Assembly (NCBI GenBank): GCA_036365145.1 | Contig: JAEOAD010002566.1 | Coordinates: forward strand, 5,177,501-5,241,500 | Length of the DNA: 64,000 nt | Origin: Orientallactaga sibirica | Lineage: Eukaryota > Chordata > Mammalia > Rodentia > Dipodidae | Reading direction: 5' to 3' | Shown here: positions 1-10,089 of the stretch, one piece after another | Numbering within the stretch: the stretch's first letter is position 1 | Layout of the letters: each line of letters opens with the position of its first letter | The notes under the pieces: model-generated | Database searches by the model: none | What the model was told of the DNA's origin: nothing | What the model saw: only the letters and a program-made list of their open reading frames with translations | Position numbers and translations under genes: made by a program

Positions 1-400
1 AAGAAAGCCTTATGAATCTATGTGATATCCTAGAGAAAAAAGGCATCACAGAAAAAGAAAATAATTTTTAATAAATAATGTTTTCTTATTTATTATGCCT
101 AAATATTCATTAGTTGGATCCCTCTTAATTCTTTAAAACTTTTATACACACTGAAAACCATTCTGAAAATCAAACTTTATTGAAATATTAGAATTATTGT
201 ACATTTCATGTTATTGTCAATGACTTTATTGCTTCTGCCTGTGAACTCAATTTACATCCCCCACTCAGAATGGTCTCTGAATTTGTTTACAATTGCTCAG
301 TATAAAAAGATTTGACCCATTCTCTCTGTGTGTCTCTTCTGTTTGTCTCACTGCTTGCAAATAATAAATAAGCAAATTAAATACTTTATAAAGAAACAAA
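1..400. other. AT-rich intergenic/upstream sequence, nothing recognised
   Basis: AT-rich sequence with a few short simple stretches. The part near 300-370 (a CTCTCTGTGTGTCTC-like run followed by AAATAATAAATAAG) looks like the 3' end of a DIP-like SINE whose head is lost. No coding signal seen. Confidence 0.4.
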
Positions 401-618
401 GAGCTGGAGAGGTGGCTCAGCAGTTAAGGCACTTGCCTGCAAAGCCTAATGACCCAAGTTTAGTTCCCACATAAAGCCAAATGCACAAAATGGCACACGC
501 ATCTGGAGTTTGTTTGCAGTGGGTAGACACCCTAGCATGCCCATTCTCTCTCTTTGTGTGTCTCTTCTCTCTGTTTCTCTCTCTTCTTGCAAAAGAATAA
601 ATAAATAAAATATTTTTT
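401..618 (+). mobile_element. DIP-like SINE (B2 superfamily), subtype a
   Basis: Sense copy. Starts GAGCTGGAGAGGTGGCTCAG (tRNA-type A box) and ends in CT-rich sequence plus a TAAATAAATAAA tail. Subtype a lacks the CACAAGGGGGC core. Confidence 0.85.
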
Positions 619-660
619 TAAATCTTTGGAAATAAACAAATAAATAAATAAATAAATATT

Positions 661-866
661 GAGCTGGAGAGATGGCTTTGCAGTTAAGGCACTTGCCTGT
701 GAAGTCTAATGACCCCATTTCAATTCTCCAGTATTCACGTAAGCCAGATGAACAAGTGGCACTTGCATCGGGAGTTCATTTATAGTGGCTAGAGGCCCTG
801 GTGTGCCCCATTCTCTCTCTCTCTCTCTCTGTTTTGCTCTCTTGCTCAAATAAGTAAATAAATAAA
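661..866 (+). mobile_element. DIP-like SINE, subtype a
   Basis: Sense copy directly after an AAATAAATAAAT run that may be the tail of the SINE before it. (CT)n precedes the A-rich tail. Confidence 0.85.
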
Positions 867-1043
867 AGGTTTGATTGCAGGCACCAGTATCTATTTCTCA
901 TTAACAGTCTTTAACTTCATCAGTAACAAGAGTAGGTTAATGGTTATTTTATCTTTACTTTAAATATTAGCTCCCAGTATTCAGTACACCCTCCACTGGT
1001 GGCTACGGTGGGAAGCCTACCACCACACCCAGCGATCTTTGCC

Positions 1044-1176
1044 ATGTCAGACTATCTGTGGTTTGAAGGGGTACCATTTCCTGTTTTCGTTTTCCAAACT
1101 GAAACCATCAGAGAATGTCGTGATACGTTTGTGATGAAGGATGAAGACACAGTCGTATTGACTTACCCTAAATCAG
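1044..1176 (+). pseudogene. Sult2a (pseudogene): Sult2a pseudogene exon 1
   Basis: Encodes the N-terminus from MSDYLWFEGVPFPVF to TYPKSG. I chose the ATG at 1044 because the family begins MSD(D)xLWFEG; an in-frame ATG at 999 gives a leader with no family match and is probably 5' UTR. The exon ends in phase 1 at a GTAAAG donor. It is intact, 44 codons plus one base. Confidence 0.88.
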
Positions 1177-1620
1177 GTAAAGAATCCAGGTCCTGAGTCT
1201 TCTATGAGAAAGGCCTTGACTTGGCTTCAGTTACTGTCCAGGTGACCAGAATGATCTCTACGCCTGACGGTGCCCAGCGCTGTGGGAAAAGAGAGCAGAG
1301 CCTCATAAAAGACTGTGTCCTGATGTGTGTGAGCAAACGAAAGAAGAAAGAAGGGAAGTAGAGGACTCAGTAGCAGTGAATACCAAGGCAGACTCAGGCA
1401 TTGACATGTTTTCAATGGGGAGAAAGGATGTTAGAGGGTGATGAGTGGGAAAATAATAGAAGAAGTGACTTCTAAAACGAAACGACAAGAAAGACTGTTA
1501 GAAAATTTGGAGGAGATGGATATTTTCAGGCAGAAGAGTGGTTATAGACAATGGAACAGAACTAGAAAGAGCCTGGAATATTCAAGAAAATGAACAGAAA
1601 TACAATATAGGGTTCTTTTT
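1177..1620 (+). other. Intron 1, first part; nothing recognised
   Basis: Purine-rich intronic DNA without a recognisable repeat or conserved reading frame. Confidence 0.5.
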
Positions 1621-1621
1621 A

Positions 1622-1856
1622 GTTTTATTTATTATTTATTTATTTATTCATTCATTCATTCATTTATTATTTAGAGAAGCAGTTAGAGACAGAGAGAATG
1701 AGCATGTCAGGACCTCCAGCCATTGCAAACACACTCCAGATGCAGATGCGTGCTCCTCCTTGTGCATCTTCCTTATGTGGGTACTGGGGAATTGAACTGG
1801 GGTCCTTCATCTTCATAGGTCAGTGCCTTAACCGGGAAGCCATCTCTCCAGCCCTC
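1622..1856 (-). mobile_element. DIP-like SINE, subtype a, in intron 1
   Basis: Antisense copy: A-rich tail as TTTATTTATTCATTCATTC on the left, head as CCATCTCTCCAGCCC on the right. Confidence 0.85.
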
Positions 1857-2066
1857 AGTATAGGTTTTGAGGTGTGGGACAGGGAGGTGGTAGCACTGAA
1901 AAGTGGGCAATTTTTGAAGCCAGTGATATTGAAAGTGGAATGTCATTGAAATGTCAAGGTCAGTGGTATATGAGAATGTCAGAAATGGGTATATATAATG
2001 CATGTACAGTAAAATGTGGTAAACTAACCTTAAAGAACTTATTTATCATAAAATAATGTATATTCT

Positions 2067-2260
2067 GGGTCTGGAGAGATGGCTTAGTGGTTAAATGCTT
2101 GCCTGTGAAGCATAAGGACCCAGGTTCGAGGCTCGATTCCCCAGTACCCACATAAGCCAGATGCACAAGGTGGCACATGCATCTGGATTTTGTTTGCAGT
2201 GGCTCTCTCTGTGCTTCTTTCTCTCTCTGTCTGTCTGTTGTTAATAAATAAATAAAAATA
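2067..2260 (+). mobile_element. DIP-like SINE, subtype a, in intron 1
   Basis: Sense copy, GGTCTGGAGAGATGGCTTAG head. The B-box area is duplicated or slightly disordered (GGTTCGAGGCTCGATTCCCC). Confidence 0.85.
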
Positions 2261-2600
2261 AACAAAAAATTTAAAAAGAATGCATATTCTGACATATACT
2301 ACAACATATATCATTCCGGAATTATGAAATATCTTGAATAGTTAAATTCATACAAATACAATATACAATAGCTGTAGGACTAGAAGGCAGGTGAGTAAAA
2401 ATATATTATTTCCTGGTTACAAATCTTCATGTTTTCAGAAAAGTTGAACATCTGCATATTGTATCATCATCAAACTATACTTAACACTGCAGAAGAGAGC
2501 CTGGACGCAGTTATAATAGTGAAATTCACTGCACGCATGTTTTACCATAACTTTTGTAAAGGCCATGTTGAAATGAGTGACCACCTTTTCTTCTTTCTAG

Positions 2601-2808
2601 GAAGTAACTGGTTGGTTGAAATTGTCTGCTTGATACACACCAAAGGGGATTCCAAGTGGATCCAATCTGAGTGCATCTGGGACCGCTCACCCTGGCTAGA
2701 GACTCCCGAGGATATGCCTTACTAAACAATACAGAGGGTCCACGTCTCATAAGCTCCCATCTACACGTCCATCTCTTCCCCAAGTCTCTTTTTAGTTCCA
2801 AGGCCAAG
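2601..2808 (+). pseudogene. Sult2a (pseudogene): Sult2a pseudogene exon 2, frameshifted
   Basis: Starts after TTCTTTCTAG and continues the PAPS loop (G-SNWLVEIVCLIHTKGDSKW). The frame is family-like up to about 2706 (RSPWLETPE), then stops at TAA 2723-2725. From about 2710 a different frame carries the family sequence (GY.LLNNTEGPRLISSHLHV, then HLFPKSLFSSKAK). That means one base is missing between these points. The exon ends in phase 0 at a GTCAGT donor, as expected from exon 3 starting with V-I-Y-L. Confidence 0.87.
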
Positions 2809-3283
2809 GTCAGTGTCTATGGTCAGCAAATATTTCATAAATGCTGCTTGAAAACTCTGTGTTCCTACCTATATCCTGGAAACCTTGCTGAATTGCTCTC
2901 TCTCTCTCTCTCTCTTTTGAAATGCTCTCAATCTGCAGGTCTGGGACCTGAGGTGATCACGAACTGGATGATGTTAATGTGGTCTTCCTCAGCTCATCCC
3001 TCAGATCATCCTGGACAGATTTAAGTGAAAGGGGGGGCATGATAATGAGCTCTTGGAGACCACATTTGAAGCTCACCTAGAATTCCATACCCTGTATATT
3101 ATGCACTGGACCATCCACACTTTGTTGTTAACAAAACAGCTATCCAGTTTTCTTTCAATAATCACGGGCTTTCTCTTCCAGTCACAGCAAGGGTGAGTGC
3201 CCCACTGTGGATTTGTACACGGGCACCATATGGGTACTTACGTGTATAAACACAGCACATATCACACCTATGTTACATAGCAC
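2809..3283 (+). other. Intron 2, first part; nothing recognised
   Basis: Unique-looking intronic sequence with a short (CT)n run at about 2899-2916. No conserved frame. Confidence 0.5.
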
Positions 3284-3284
3284 A

Positions 3285-3333
<49 letters not shown>
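3284..3333 (+). repeat. (CA)n microsatellite
   Basis: Roughly 23 CA units. Reading frames across it (HTHTHT or CVCVCV) are artefacts. Confidence 0.95.
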
Positions 3334-3337
<4 letters not shown>

Positions 3338-3664
3338 AACCACAAAGAGAGACTTAGAAGAATCTCTCTTGGAAATGCCACCACTGTTCACCAAAGAGTA
3401 GCTATCTCAATGTGTCTTGTTTAGGTAGGTTAATTCTTTTTTGTTTTTTTTGGCATTTTTCATGAGTAATCATTTAATATGTCATATCATTATCTTTTTA
3501 ATAAAAGCCAACTCTGTCAGGCACAGAGAAAGGTTAAGAGAAAATGCAGGAGGCTGAGAAATGTCCCCCACCCAGCCTGAGAAATAGATCACTGTACGTG
3601 TTAAAGCCTCTTCTAGGCAGGATTTCAGCCCCTAGGGTTACCATCTGGAAGTGAATTTTATGTT

Positions 3665-3872
3665 TATCATTCTATGTCTTTTTCTTATTGGTGATATAGA
3701 TACAGTCATGCTGGTACCATCGTTAGCCTCCTCCCTGTCCTCCCCCTCTGAAGAGACCCTCCTCGTTGGGGAATGTGGGTCGTGCATTGTGGGGGTAGCC
3801 AACAGTTATGGGGAAGAGGAAATGTCTCTGTGCATAATGTCCTAACTTGTGGCTCTAAAAATCTTTCCGCCC
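3665..3872 (-). mobile_element. L1 3' UTR fragment, antisense
   Basis: The stretch with CCTCCCTGTCCTCCCCCTC, GTGCATTGTGGGGG and TGTGCATAATGTCC is the reverse complement of the sequence at about 22,020-22,200, which lies in a sense L1 3' end. It therefore belongs to the left (3') side of the antisense L1s that follow. Confidence 0.6.
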
Positions 3873-3873
3873 A

Positions 3874-4085
3874 GGGCCTGGAGAGATGGCTTAGTGGTTA
3901 AGCGCTTGCCTGGGAAGCCTAAGGACCCCAGTTCAAGGTTAATTCCCCAGGACTCATGCAAGCCAGATGCACAAGGTGGCGCATGCATCTGGAGTTCATC
4001 TGCAGTGGCTAGAGGCCCTGGCGCACCCCTTCTCTATCTATCTCTCTCTTTCTTTCTGTCTGTTGCTCTCAAATAAATAAATGAA
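3874..4085 (+). mobile_element. DIP-like SINE, subtype a, inside L1 sequence
   Basis: Sense copy (CCTGGAGAGATGGCTTAGTG head, CAAATAAATAAATGAAC tail) inserted in the antisense L1 3' region. Confidence 0.85.
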
Positions 4086-4094
4086 CAACAAAAA

Positions 4095-4620
4095 ATTTGT
4101 CTTTAGTGGTGAGGTGGGTTTCTTGAAGACAATAGATTAAGGGGTCTAATTTTCAGATATTCATTTTCTGTCAGATGAACAGGTGGCAAAGACTTTCTTC
4201 CACTTTAGAGGATGTGTCTTCATTTGACTGTCAATTTCCTTACTGAGCAGAAACTTGAATTTCATGATATTCAATTTTCTGATTGTTGGTCTTATTTCTT
4301 GTGTGACTGAAGTCTTATTCAGAAAAACTTTATCAATGCCTGTAGTTTGTGGGACACTTAATGCTTTCCTTTGGTATTTTTAGTGCTCTGAGTAATGTGC
4401 AGTTAATTTTATTGTAGGGTGGGATAAATATCTAGTTTCATTCTTCCATGTGTAGGTATCTAGTTTGTCTAGTTCCATTTGTTGAAGGTTTTCTCTTCTT
4501 TCCAATGTGTACTTGTGACAACATCATTAAAACTTTGGTGGTTGCAATCATGTCGATTTATATCAGGTCCCAAATTATGCCCTGTTCTGTGGGTAATCTG
4601 TTGGCCCTGATGATGGTATG
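4095..4620 (-). mobile_element. Older L1 fragment, ORF2 3' part, antisense
   Basis: Reads as antisense L1 ORF2/3' sequence (TCAATGCCTGTAG, then CATGTGTAGGTATCTAG, CCATTTGTTGAAGG). The same order of landmarks is repeated less diverged at 4,625-4,940, so two L1 copies lie in tandem here, both antisense. No long frame is left. Confidence 0.6.
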
Positions 4621-4624
4621 TTTC

Positions 4625-5778
4625 TCTGTGGAAAGCTTTTTAGCTTCATGAAATCCAATTGGTTGAGTGATTGTCTAATTTTCTGGGTACTGGGGGTTTG
4701 TTTAGGAAGTCTTTTTCCTACTCTTTATCATGGAGAGGTCCTCCCATTTTTTCTTCCAGCAGTAGCAGAGTTTCAGACTTTATATTGAGATGTTTAATAC
4801 ATTTAGAGTTGATTTATGTGCATAGTGAGATGAGCGGGTCTAGTTTTATTTTTCTATATGTGGTTATCCAGTTTGTCCAGCACCATATGTTGAAGATGCT
4901 GTCTTTTCTCCAGTCTACATTATTGGCAACTTTGTCAAAGATCAAGTAGCTATAAGTACTTGACCTAAGATCTGGGTCTTTGATTCTGTCCATTGGTCTA
5001 TGTTTCTGTTTTTATTACAGTGCCCAGTGCCATGCTGTTTTTGTTACTATAGCTTTGTAATATAGCTTTAGATCAGGTATGGTGATACCACCAGAGTTAT
5101 TTCTTTTGCTGAGGGTATGGTTTGATACCTGAGGCATGCTGCCATTCCATATGAATTTTGAGATCACTTTTTCTATCTCTGTGAAGAATAAAGCTGGAAT
5201 TTTTATTTGTATTGCTTTTGGTAGAATTGTCATTTTCACAATATTAATTCTACCTATCCAGGAGCATGGGAGGTCCTTCCATCTGCTCAAGTCCTCCTCA
5301 ATTTCATTCTTGAGTGTTTTAATTTTTTCATTATATAGTTCTTTCACATCCTTCATTAGTTTTAGCCCAAGGTGTATTTTCCCCCTGTGGCTATTGAAAA
5401 TGGAACATTCTCATTGATTTCTTTGTATATTTGTTCTTTCCATATACGATGGCTCCTGGTTTTTGTGTCTTGATTTTGTGTCCTGCCACTTTATTGAAGG
5501 AATTAATCACCTTTAGAAGTTTTGAGATAGAGACTTTGGATCACTTATGTATAGGATCTTGACATCTGCAAATGGGGCTAATTTGTATTCTTTTTTCCCA
5601 TATTCATATCCCTTTGATTTGTTTCTCCTGTCTTATTGCTTGGGCTAGGACTTCTAGTACTGTATTGAAGAGCAGTGGTGAGAGTGGGCACCCCTGTCTT
5701 ATGGCCAGTGTCAATAGGAACTCTTTGAGTCTTGCCCCATTAAGTATTATTTGGGCTATAGGTGTTTTATATATAGCT
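4625..5778 (-). mobile_element. L1 ORF2 3' part, antisense, body of a 5'-inverted L1
   Basis: The minus strand encodes the C-terminal part of L1 ORF2p: at 5356-5015 a 113-codon frame reads ...[20 protein letters not shown]..., then the FIWNG and [12 protein letters not shown] blocks. Further right (5,780 to 5,560 on the minus strand) is the reverse-transcriptase end region with [20 protein letters not shown] codons. At about 5,779 the orientation flips (see the next L1 entry), which marks a 5' inversion. Confidence 0.85.
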
Positions 5779-5939
5779 TGAGAATGAAAAGGTAATCAAA
5801 AACATCCCTGAAAAGAAAGGTCCAGGACTGGATGGATTCTCAGCCAATTTCTATCAAACTTTCATTGAAGAACTGAAAACAATATTTCTCAAAGTATTTC
5901 ACATAATTGGAGAAAAGGTAATGCTCCCCAACTCCTTTT

Positions 5940-6109
5940 TTTTTTTTTTTGGTTTTTTTTTTTTTTTTTTTTGAGGTAGGGTCTCACTCTGGTCCAGGCT
6001 GACCTGGAATTAACTCTGCAGTCTCAGGGTGGCCTCGAACTCTCGGTGATCCTCCTACCTCTGCCTCCCGAGTGCTGGGATTAAAGGCGTGCACCACCAC
6101 GCCCGGCTG
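5940..6109 (-). mobile_element. B1 SINE, antisense
   Basis: Poly-T, GAGGTAGGGTCTCACTCTGG, AGTGCTGGGATTAAAGGCGT and CACCACGCCCGGC: a full 7SL-derived B1 in reverse, inserted in the L1. Confidence 0.92.
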
Positions 6110-6117
6110 GTTTCTTT

Positions 6118-6145
6118 TTTTTTTAATTAATTAATTTATTTGCAA

Positions 6146-6190
<45 letters not shown>

Positions 6191-6355
6191 AGAGAGGCAG
6201 ACAGAGAGAATGGGCACGCCAGGGCCTGTAGCCACTGCAAATGAACTCCAGATGTGTGCATCATGTGCATCTGGCTTACGTGGGTCCTGGAGAATCGAAC
6301 CAGGATCCTTTGGCTTTGCAGGCAAACGCCTTAACCGCTAAGCCATTTCTCCAGC
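6118..6355 (-). mobile_element. DIP-like SINE, subtype a, antisense
   Basis: Begins with a (GA)n run (6148-6186), which is the reverse of the (CT)n near the SINE tail. Ends CCATTTCTCCAGCCCC. Confidence 0.9.
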
Positions 6356-6476
6356 CCCCAACTCCTTTTATGAAGCTAGCATCAGCGTAATACCAAAACC
6401 AGATGGTACAAGAAAAGCAAACTACAGACCTATGTCCCTGATGACCGTAGATGCAAAGATTCTGAACAGATTTCAG

Positions 6477-6960
6477 TTTTTGAGGGTGTCTTTAGGATCT
6501 CTAATTTATTAATTGTATCATCTGCAAACAACGATAGCTTGATTGCTTCCTTTCCTATTTTTTGTTCTCTTGTATTATTGGTGGACCTAAATCTTCACAC
6601 TATATTAAATAGGAGTGGTGAAAGTGAAACCCCAGTCTTGTCCATAATTTCAGTTGGAGTGTTTTGAATTTTTCTCCATTTAGGATAATGTTGGCTACAA
6701 ACCTGTCACATGCAGTGTTTATTATATTGACATATTTCCCACTCTTCCTACTCTCTTCAAGTCTTTTATCATGAAAGTTGTTGGTTTTTTTTGTCAAATG
6801 CAATTCTTTTTGCAACCATTGAGATATTCCTGTGATTCGTCATTGAATCTATTTATATGATGTATTACATTTCTTCATTTATTTATATTGAACCATGGCT
6901 ACATTTCTCATTGGCATTGGAGTTTTGTCCAATTCTTTTCCAGTATGACTCACATCACCC
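6477..6960 (-). mobile_element. Older L1 ORF2 fragment, RT region, antisense
   Basis: Antisense RT sequence. The minus-strand frame 6815-6600 ends in a block like VANIILNGEKFKTLQLK, the NGEKL-type motif of L1 RT. It is more diverged than the 5.0 kb copy. It may be the 5' continuation of the older L1 at 4.1-4.6 kb, split by the younger insertion. Confidence 0.65.
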
Positions 6961-7346
6961 CTCCTTAGGTGCCTCATTCCTGAAGGTCAACATATTGATA
7001 CCAAAATTAGTGTGGCTACCTTGTTGGCAGAATGCACTATAGCTCAGAATTCCTGTACTCAAGCAATCTTTTAGCCAAAGCCAAAGTATGAGGCAAGGTG
7101 CTTGTATGGCCTGAAGTGGGGAATGGGTTGGTAGAGACAGAATGTGGGGTGCATGAGCCCTCTCACCTTCACTAGCCTGTGGTGTATATACGTCCCCTAA
7201 AACTGATTTTTCTCAAAGCTTCTAGAGGGTTTGCACATTGAAAGTCTAATATACAAGAACAACAACAACAAAAAGAACAGGATTTCTTTCCAAAATTATG
7301 TTTTTATCTCAGTAACTAATCCCCAGAGACTAAAAGTTTGCTTAAT
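6961..7346. other. Intron 2 sequence, nothing recognised
   Basis: No repeat or frame that I can name; AACAACAACAAC-type run near 7258-7270. Confidence 0.4.
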
Positions 7347-7359
7347 AAATGCTACAATA

Positions 7360-7510
7360 GGGCTGGAGAGATGGCTTAGTGGTTAAGGCATTTGTCTGCG
7401 AAGCCTAAGGATCCCGGTTCGATTCTCCAGGTCCCACGTAAGCCAGATGCACAAGGGGGTACATGCTTCTGGAGTTCGTTTGCAGTGGCTGGAGGACCTG
7501 GCGTACCCAT

Positions 7511-7548
<38 letters not shown>

Positions 7549-7569
7549 CCTAATAAATTAAAAAAAAAT
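7360..7569 (+). mobile_element. DIP-like SINE, subtype a, with target duplication
   Basis: Sense copy with a perfect flanking repeat AAATGCTACAATA at 7347-7359 and 7570-7582. Ends in (CT)n plus TAATAAATTAAAAAAAA. Confidence 0.93.
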
Positions 7570-7660
7570 AAATGCTACAATAAATACATTAAATTCATTG
7601 AAATTTAATTGATATTTATAGACATCAACTAAGGATCAATTAAGGAATTTGAGGCAGGAA

Positions 7661-7970
7661 GGCTGGGACAATGGCTCAGTGGATAAAGCGCTCATGGCTC
7701 AGTACTGACGACCCTAGTTCCATCCTCATGCTGCACACAAAAAGCCAGAAGCCATAGCAGGCTTCTGCAATCCTAGCACTCGAACGGTTACACGGGAGCT
7801 GGAGGCAAAGGGTTTCTCAGGTCACAGCAGTGCAGAGAACAACAGTAGCGTGAGACTGAGAGAATCCCTGCCTCAAATAGAGAATAGTCATCTGACCTGC
7901 ACTGCCCCCGCACTCACACATGAGCACCTATATACACAGGACACACCCACATATGTAACGAGTAAATAGA
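7661..7970 (+). mobile_element. B4-like composite SINE
   Basis: tRNA-like head (ATGGCTCAGTGGATAAAGCG) joined to a diverged B1-like body (AATCCTAGCACTC...GGAGCTGGAGGCAAAG) and a tail ending GTAAATAGATAAAA. The tRNA-head-plus-B1 layout suggests the B4 type; the name is by resemblance only. Confidence 0.55.
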
Positions 7971-8019
7971 TAAAAAATTTGAAATTACTATTGTTCATTC
8001 GTTTTTCTTTCCATCTCAG

Positions 8020-8146
8020 GTGATTTATCTCATCAGAAATCCCAGAGATGTCCTTGTGTCTGGTTACTTTTTCTGGAAAGAATATAATTTTCATAAGCGG
8101 CCAAAGTCCCTGCAGGAGTATCTCGAGTGGTTCATTGAAGGACATG
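8020..8146 (+). pseudogene. Sult2a (pseudogene): Sult2a pseudogene exon 3
   Basis: 127 nt, phase 0 to phase 1, after CCATCTCAG and before GTGAGT. Encodes VIYLIRNPRDVLVSGYFFW (PAPS 3'-phosphate binding), then KEYNFHKRPKSLQEYLEWF. No lesion in this exon, and the length equals the family's usual exon. Confidence 0.9.
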
Positions 8147-8291
8147 GTGAGTGTGTCAAAAGTGCAGAAGCTGGGGAAGCTCAGTGTGATGGTTGAGTTT
8201 GTGTCAACTTGATCTGTTTAGGAATCCACAGACGTTCCTCATAAGTGTGTCTCTGAGGGTGCTTCCTGGAAGGATTAACTAAAGAAGGAAT

Positions 8292-8428
8292 CCTTCCCCC
8301 AGGGTGAGCCCTTCCCCCAGGGTGAGAAGGACATTGGGAAGGTGTATGTGGATCGAGCTCTCTGAATGGACAAAGGATATAAAGACACTTGTGTCTGAAT
8401 GGACAAAGGATATAAAGACACTTGTGTC
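8292..8428 (+). repeat. Two perfect tandem duplications inside the LTR
   Basis: A 17-base unit (CCTTCCCCCAGGGTGAG) occurs at 8292 and again at 8310. A 33-base unit starting TGAATGGACAAAGG occurs at 8363-8395 and, without a mismatch, at 8396-8428. Lack of divergence means the duplications are young or were copied recently. Confidence 0.93.
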
Positions 8429-8766
8429 CCATGTTAACTCCTGGGCTTATCTGAAAGGTGACCTCATCAGAGAAAGACTTTATTTTTATAATCACAGGGT
8501 AGAGGATAAGGCTGACCCATTCTGTGGATGCAGTGAACCAATCATTTTACATCATCAATGCCTTTCATGACCTCAGCCAATCACCCCTGTCATTGCCCAG
8601 AGGTCTGGGCCCATGAACAAAGTGGCCATGGTGCAAGCAGTTCACAGAAGCCAGATAAGCAGGCTCATTTCCCGTTATCTCACAGGTTCAAATGTCCCAT
8701 AGGGGGCCAACAACATGGACTTTTTCTTTGGCGGATTAGGCTGTATTTTTTATCCTTTAACTGGCC

Positions 8767-9381
8767 ATGGTGGCAGGGATGCAGGTTATGCATGGGCCCA
8801 ACAACATGGCTGACCAGGCTGTGGCTGCTGCTGAGTGCCAAACCTGCCAGCAGCAGAGACCAACTCTGAGCCCCCGATATGGTAGTATTCCTTGGGGTGA
8901 CCAGCCAGCAACTTGGTGGCAAGTTGACTATATTGGACCTCTTCCATCATGGAAAGGGCAGCGTTTTGTCCTTACTGGAATAGACACTTATTCTGGGTAT
9001 GAATTTGCTTTTCTTGCACATAGTGCTTCTGCCAAAACTACCATCCATGGTCTTACAGAATGCCTTATCCACTGTCATTGTATTCCACACAGCATTGCTT
9101 CTGACCAAGGAACTCACTTCACAGCCAAGGAAGTACAGCAGTGGGCTCGTGATCATGGAATTCACTGGTCTTACCATGTGCCCCACCACCCTGAAGCAGC
9201 TGGCTTGATAGAATGGTGGAATGGCCTCTTAAAAAAACAGCTACAGCACCAATTAGGTGGCAATAGCTTGGAGGGCTGGGGGCATGTCCTCCAGCAGGCT
9301 GTATATGCTCCGAATCAGCATCCTATATATAGTGCTGTTTCTCCTATAGCTCAATGTGGCAGACAGCTTCAGGTTCCCTGA
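8767..9381 (+). pseudogene. ERVL pol fragment: integrase
   Basis: About 200 codons remain open. Visible are a CxxC zinc-finger end (CQTCQQ) and the three acidic residues of the integrase core: the D in QVDYIG, the D in SDQGTH, and an E exactly 35 residues after it (DD35E). The frame ends near 9381, where an LTR was inserted. The fragment has no upstream pol and cannot be a working gene; it is described only as a remnant. Confidence 0.85.
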
Positions 9382-9735
9382 GATGAACTTCCAGACCAGG
9401 CACAGTTATGGAGGAAGGGATATTATTTATTGAAGCTTACAGATCCAGGGGAAGTTCCATAATGGCAGGAGAAGTAGCCTGCCTTCACAGGGCCAAGCAA
9501 GAGAGAAAAACCAACCAGCCACACAGCACACAGAGCAAAACTACTGCCAAAAGCCACAGCACACTTCAAGAACTCCTGCTAGGCACACTTTGCATATCTT
9601 TACAATGGAATCTCAAACCCACCACCACACCTTAATATCTGCCCCCAGTGACATTGTCTCTAATAAGGTGATTGCAGATGCAAACTATAAACTAATAAAA
9701 CACTGAATATATTGGGGGCCATATATTCAAACTAC
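9375..9735 (-). mobile_element. Solo LTR (ERVL/MaLR-like) inserted in the pol remnant, antisense
   Basis: Splits the integrase from its C-terminal continuation. The stretch GATCCAGGGGAAGTTCCATA and the final TCAAACTACCACA match, in reverse orientation, the LTR at 25,700-26,050 (TGTGGTAGTTTG ... TATGGAACTTCCCCTTGATC). Confidence 0.7.
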
Positions 9736-9900
9736 CACACCCAGATTCTCAGGTCCAGGAATCAAGGGGTGGAAATGGGAATGGTACTACTTACCATCAC
9801 CCCAAGTGATCCATTAGCCAAATTTTTGCTTCCTGTTCCCATAACCTTACACTCTGCTGGCTTAGACGTCTTGGTTCCGGCAGGGGGCGGGAGGGGGAGA
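9736..9900 (+). pseudogene. ERVL pol fragment: start of dUTPase region
   Basis: The frame after the inserted LTR resumes with RNQGVEMGMV, TITPSDPLAKF and HSAGLDVLVP. The last is a dUTPase-like motif (AGxDL-type). It is cut off by G-rich sequence at about 9,885. Confidence 0.65.
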
Positions 9901-10010
9901 GCGGAGTGCTATTGCTGGACTGTTGTAAGCTAATCCAATAAATTCCCTTTAATACAATTCATTCTATCAGTTCTGTTCCTCTAGAGAACCCTGACTAATA
10001 CACACAGTCT

Positions 10011-10066
10011 GTTTTTTTTTTTATTAAAAATTTTTTTTTTTTTTTTTAGGTAGGGTTTCACTCTAG
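10011..10066 (-). mobile_element. B1 fragment, antisense, heavily truncated
   Basis: T-rich sequence followed by AGGTAGGGTTTCACTCTAG; only the 3' end of B1 is present. Confidence 0.7.
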
Positions 10067-10089
10067 TTTTTTTATCCTTAAATTTTTAA

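Larger units (their letters stand above)
5779..6476 (+). mobile_element. L1 reverse-transcriptase segment, inverted 5' piece of the same L1
   Basis: The plus strand encodes RT-domain sequence ([20 protein letters not shown], then after the inserted SINEs a block like [13 protein letters not shown] and [17 protein letters not shown]). This lies upstream, in L1 order, of the RT sequence found antisense just to its left, as expected for twin-primed insertion. Two SINEs split it. The target duplication CCCCAACTCCTTTT flanks them at about 5,926-5,940 and 6,357-6,369. Confidence 0.8.
8188..10005 (+). mobile_element. Degraded ERVL-type provirus in intron 3
   Basis: Left part begins TGTGATGGTTGAGTTTGTGT (LTR-like). 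The middle carries pol sequence for integrase and the start of a dUTPase. The right end (CAATAAATTCCCTTTAATAC ... CTAGAGAACCCTGACTAATA) looks like an LTR 3' end with an AATAAA. gag, protease and reverse transcriptase are missing, so there is a large internal deletion. A dUTPase placed after integrase is a hallmark of the ERVL class. A second LTR (9,375-9,735) interrupts it. Confidence 0.75.

Noticed and set aside
401..618. SINE heads as tRNA genes
   Set aside because: They have A/B-box promoter words but no cloverleaf with a usable anticodon arm, and they continue into SINE bodies.
999..1043. In-frame ATG upstream of the Sult2a start
   Set aside because: The 15-codon leader has no family likeness; the family starts at the ATG at 1044 with MSD-LWFEG.
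3284..3333. Short tandem repeats as CRISPR array
   Set aside because: Dinucleotide microsatellite in a eukaryotic genome; no repeat-spacer structure anywhere in the window.
8304..8570. 88-codon frame in the ERVL LTR
   Set aside because: Made by the two tandem duplications; no gag or env likeness.
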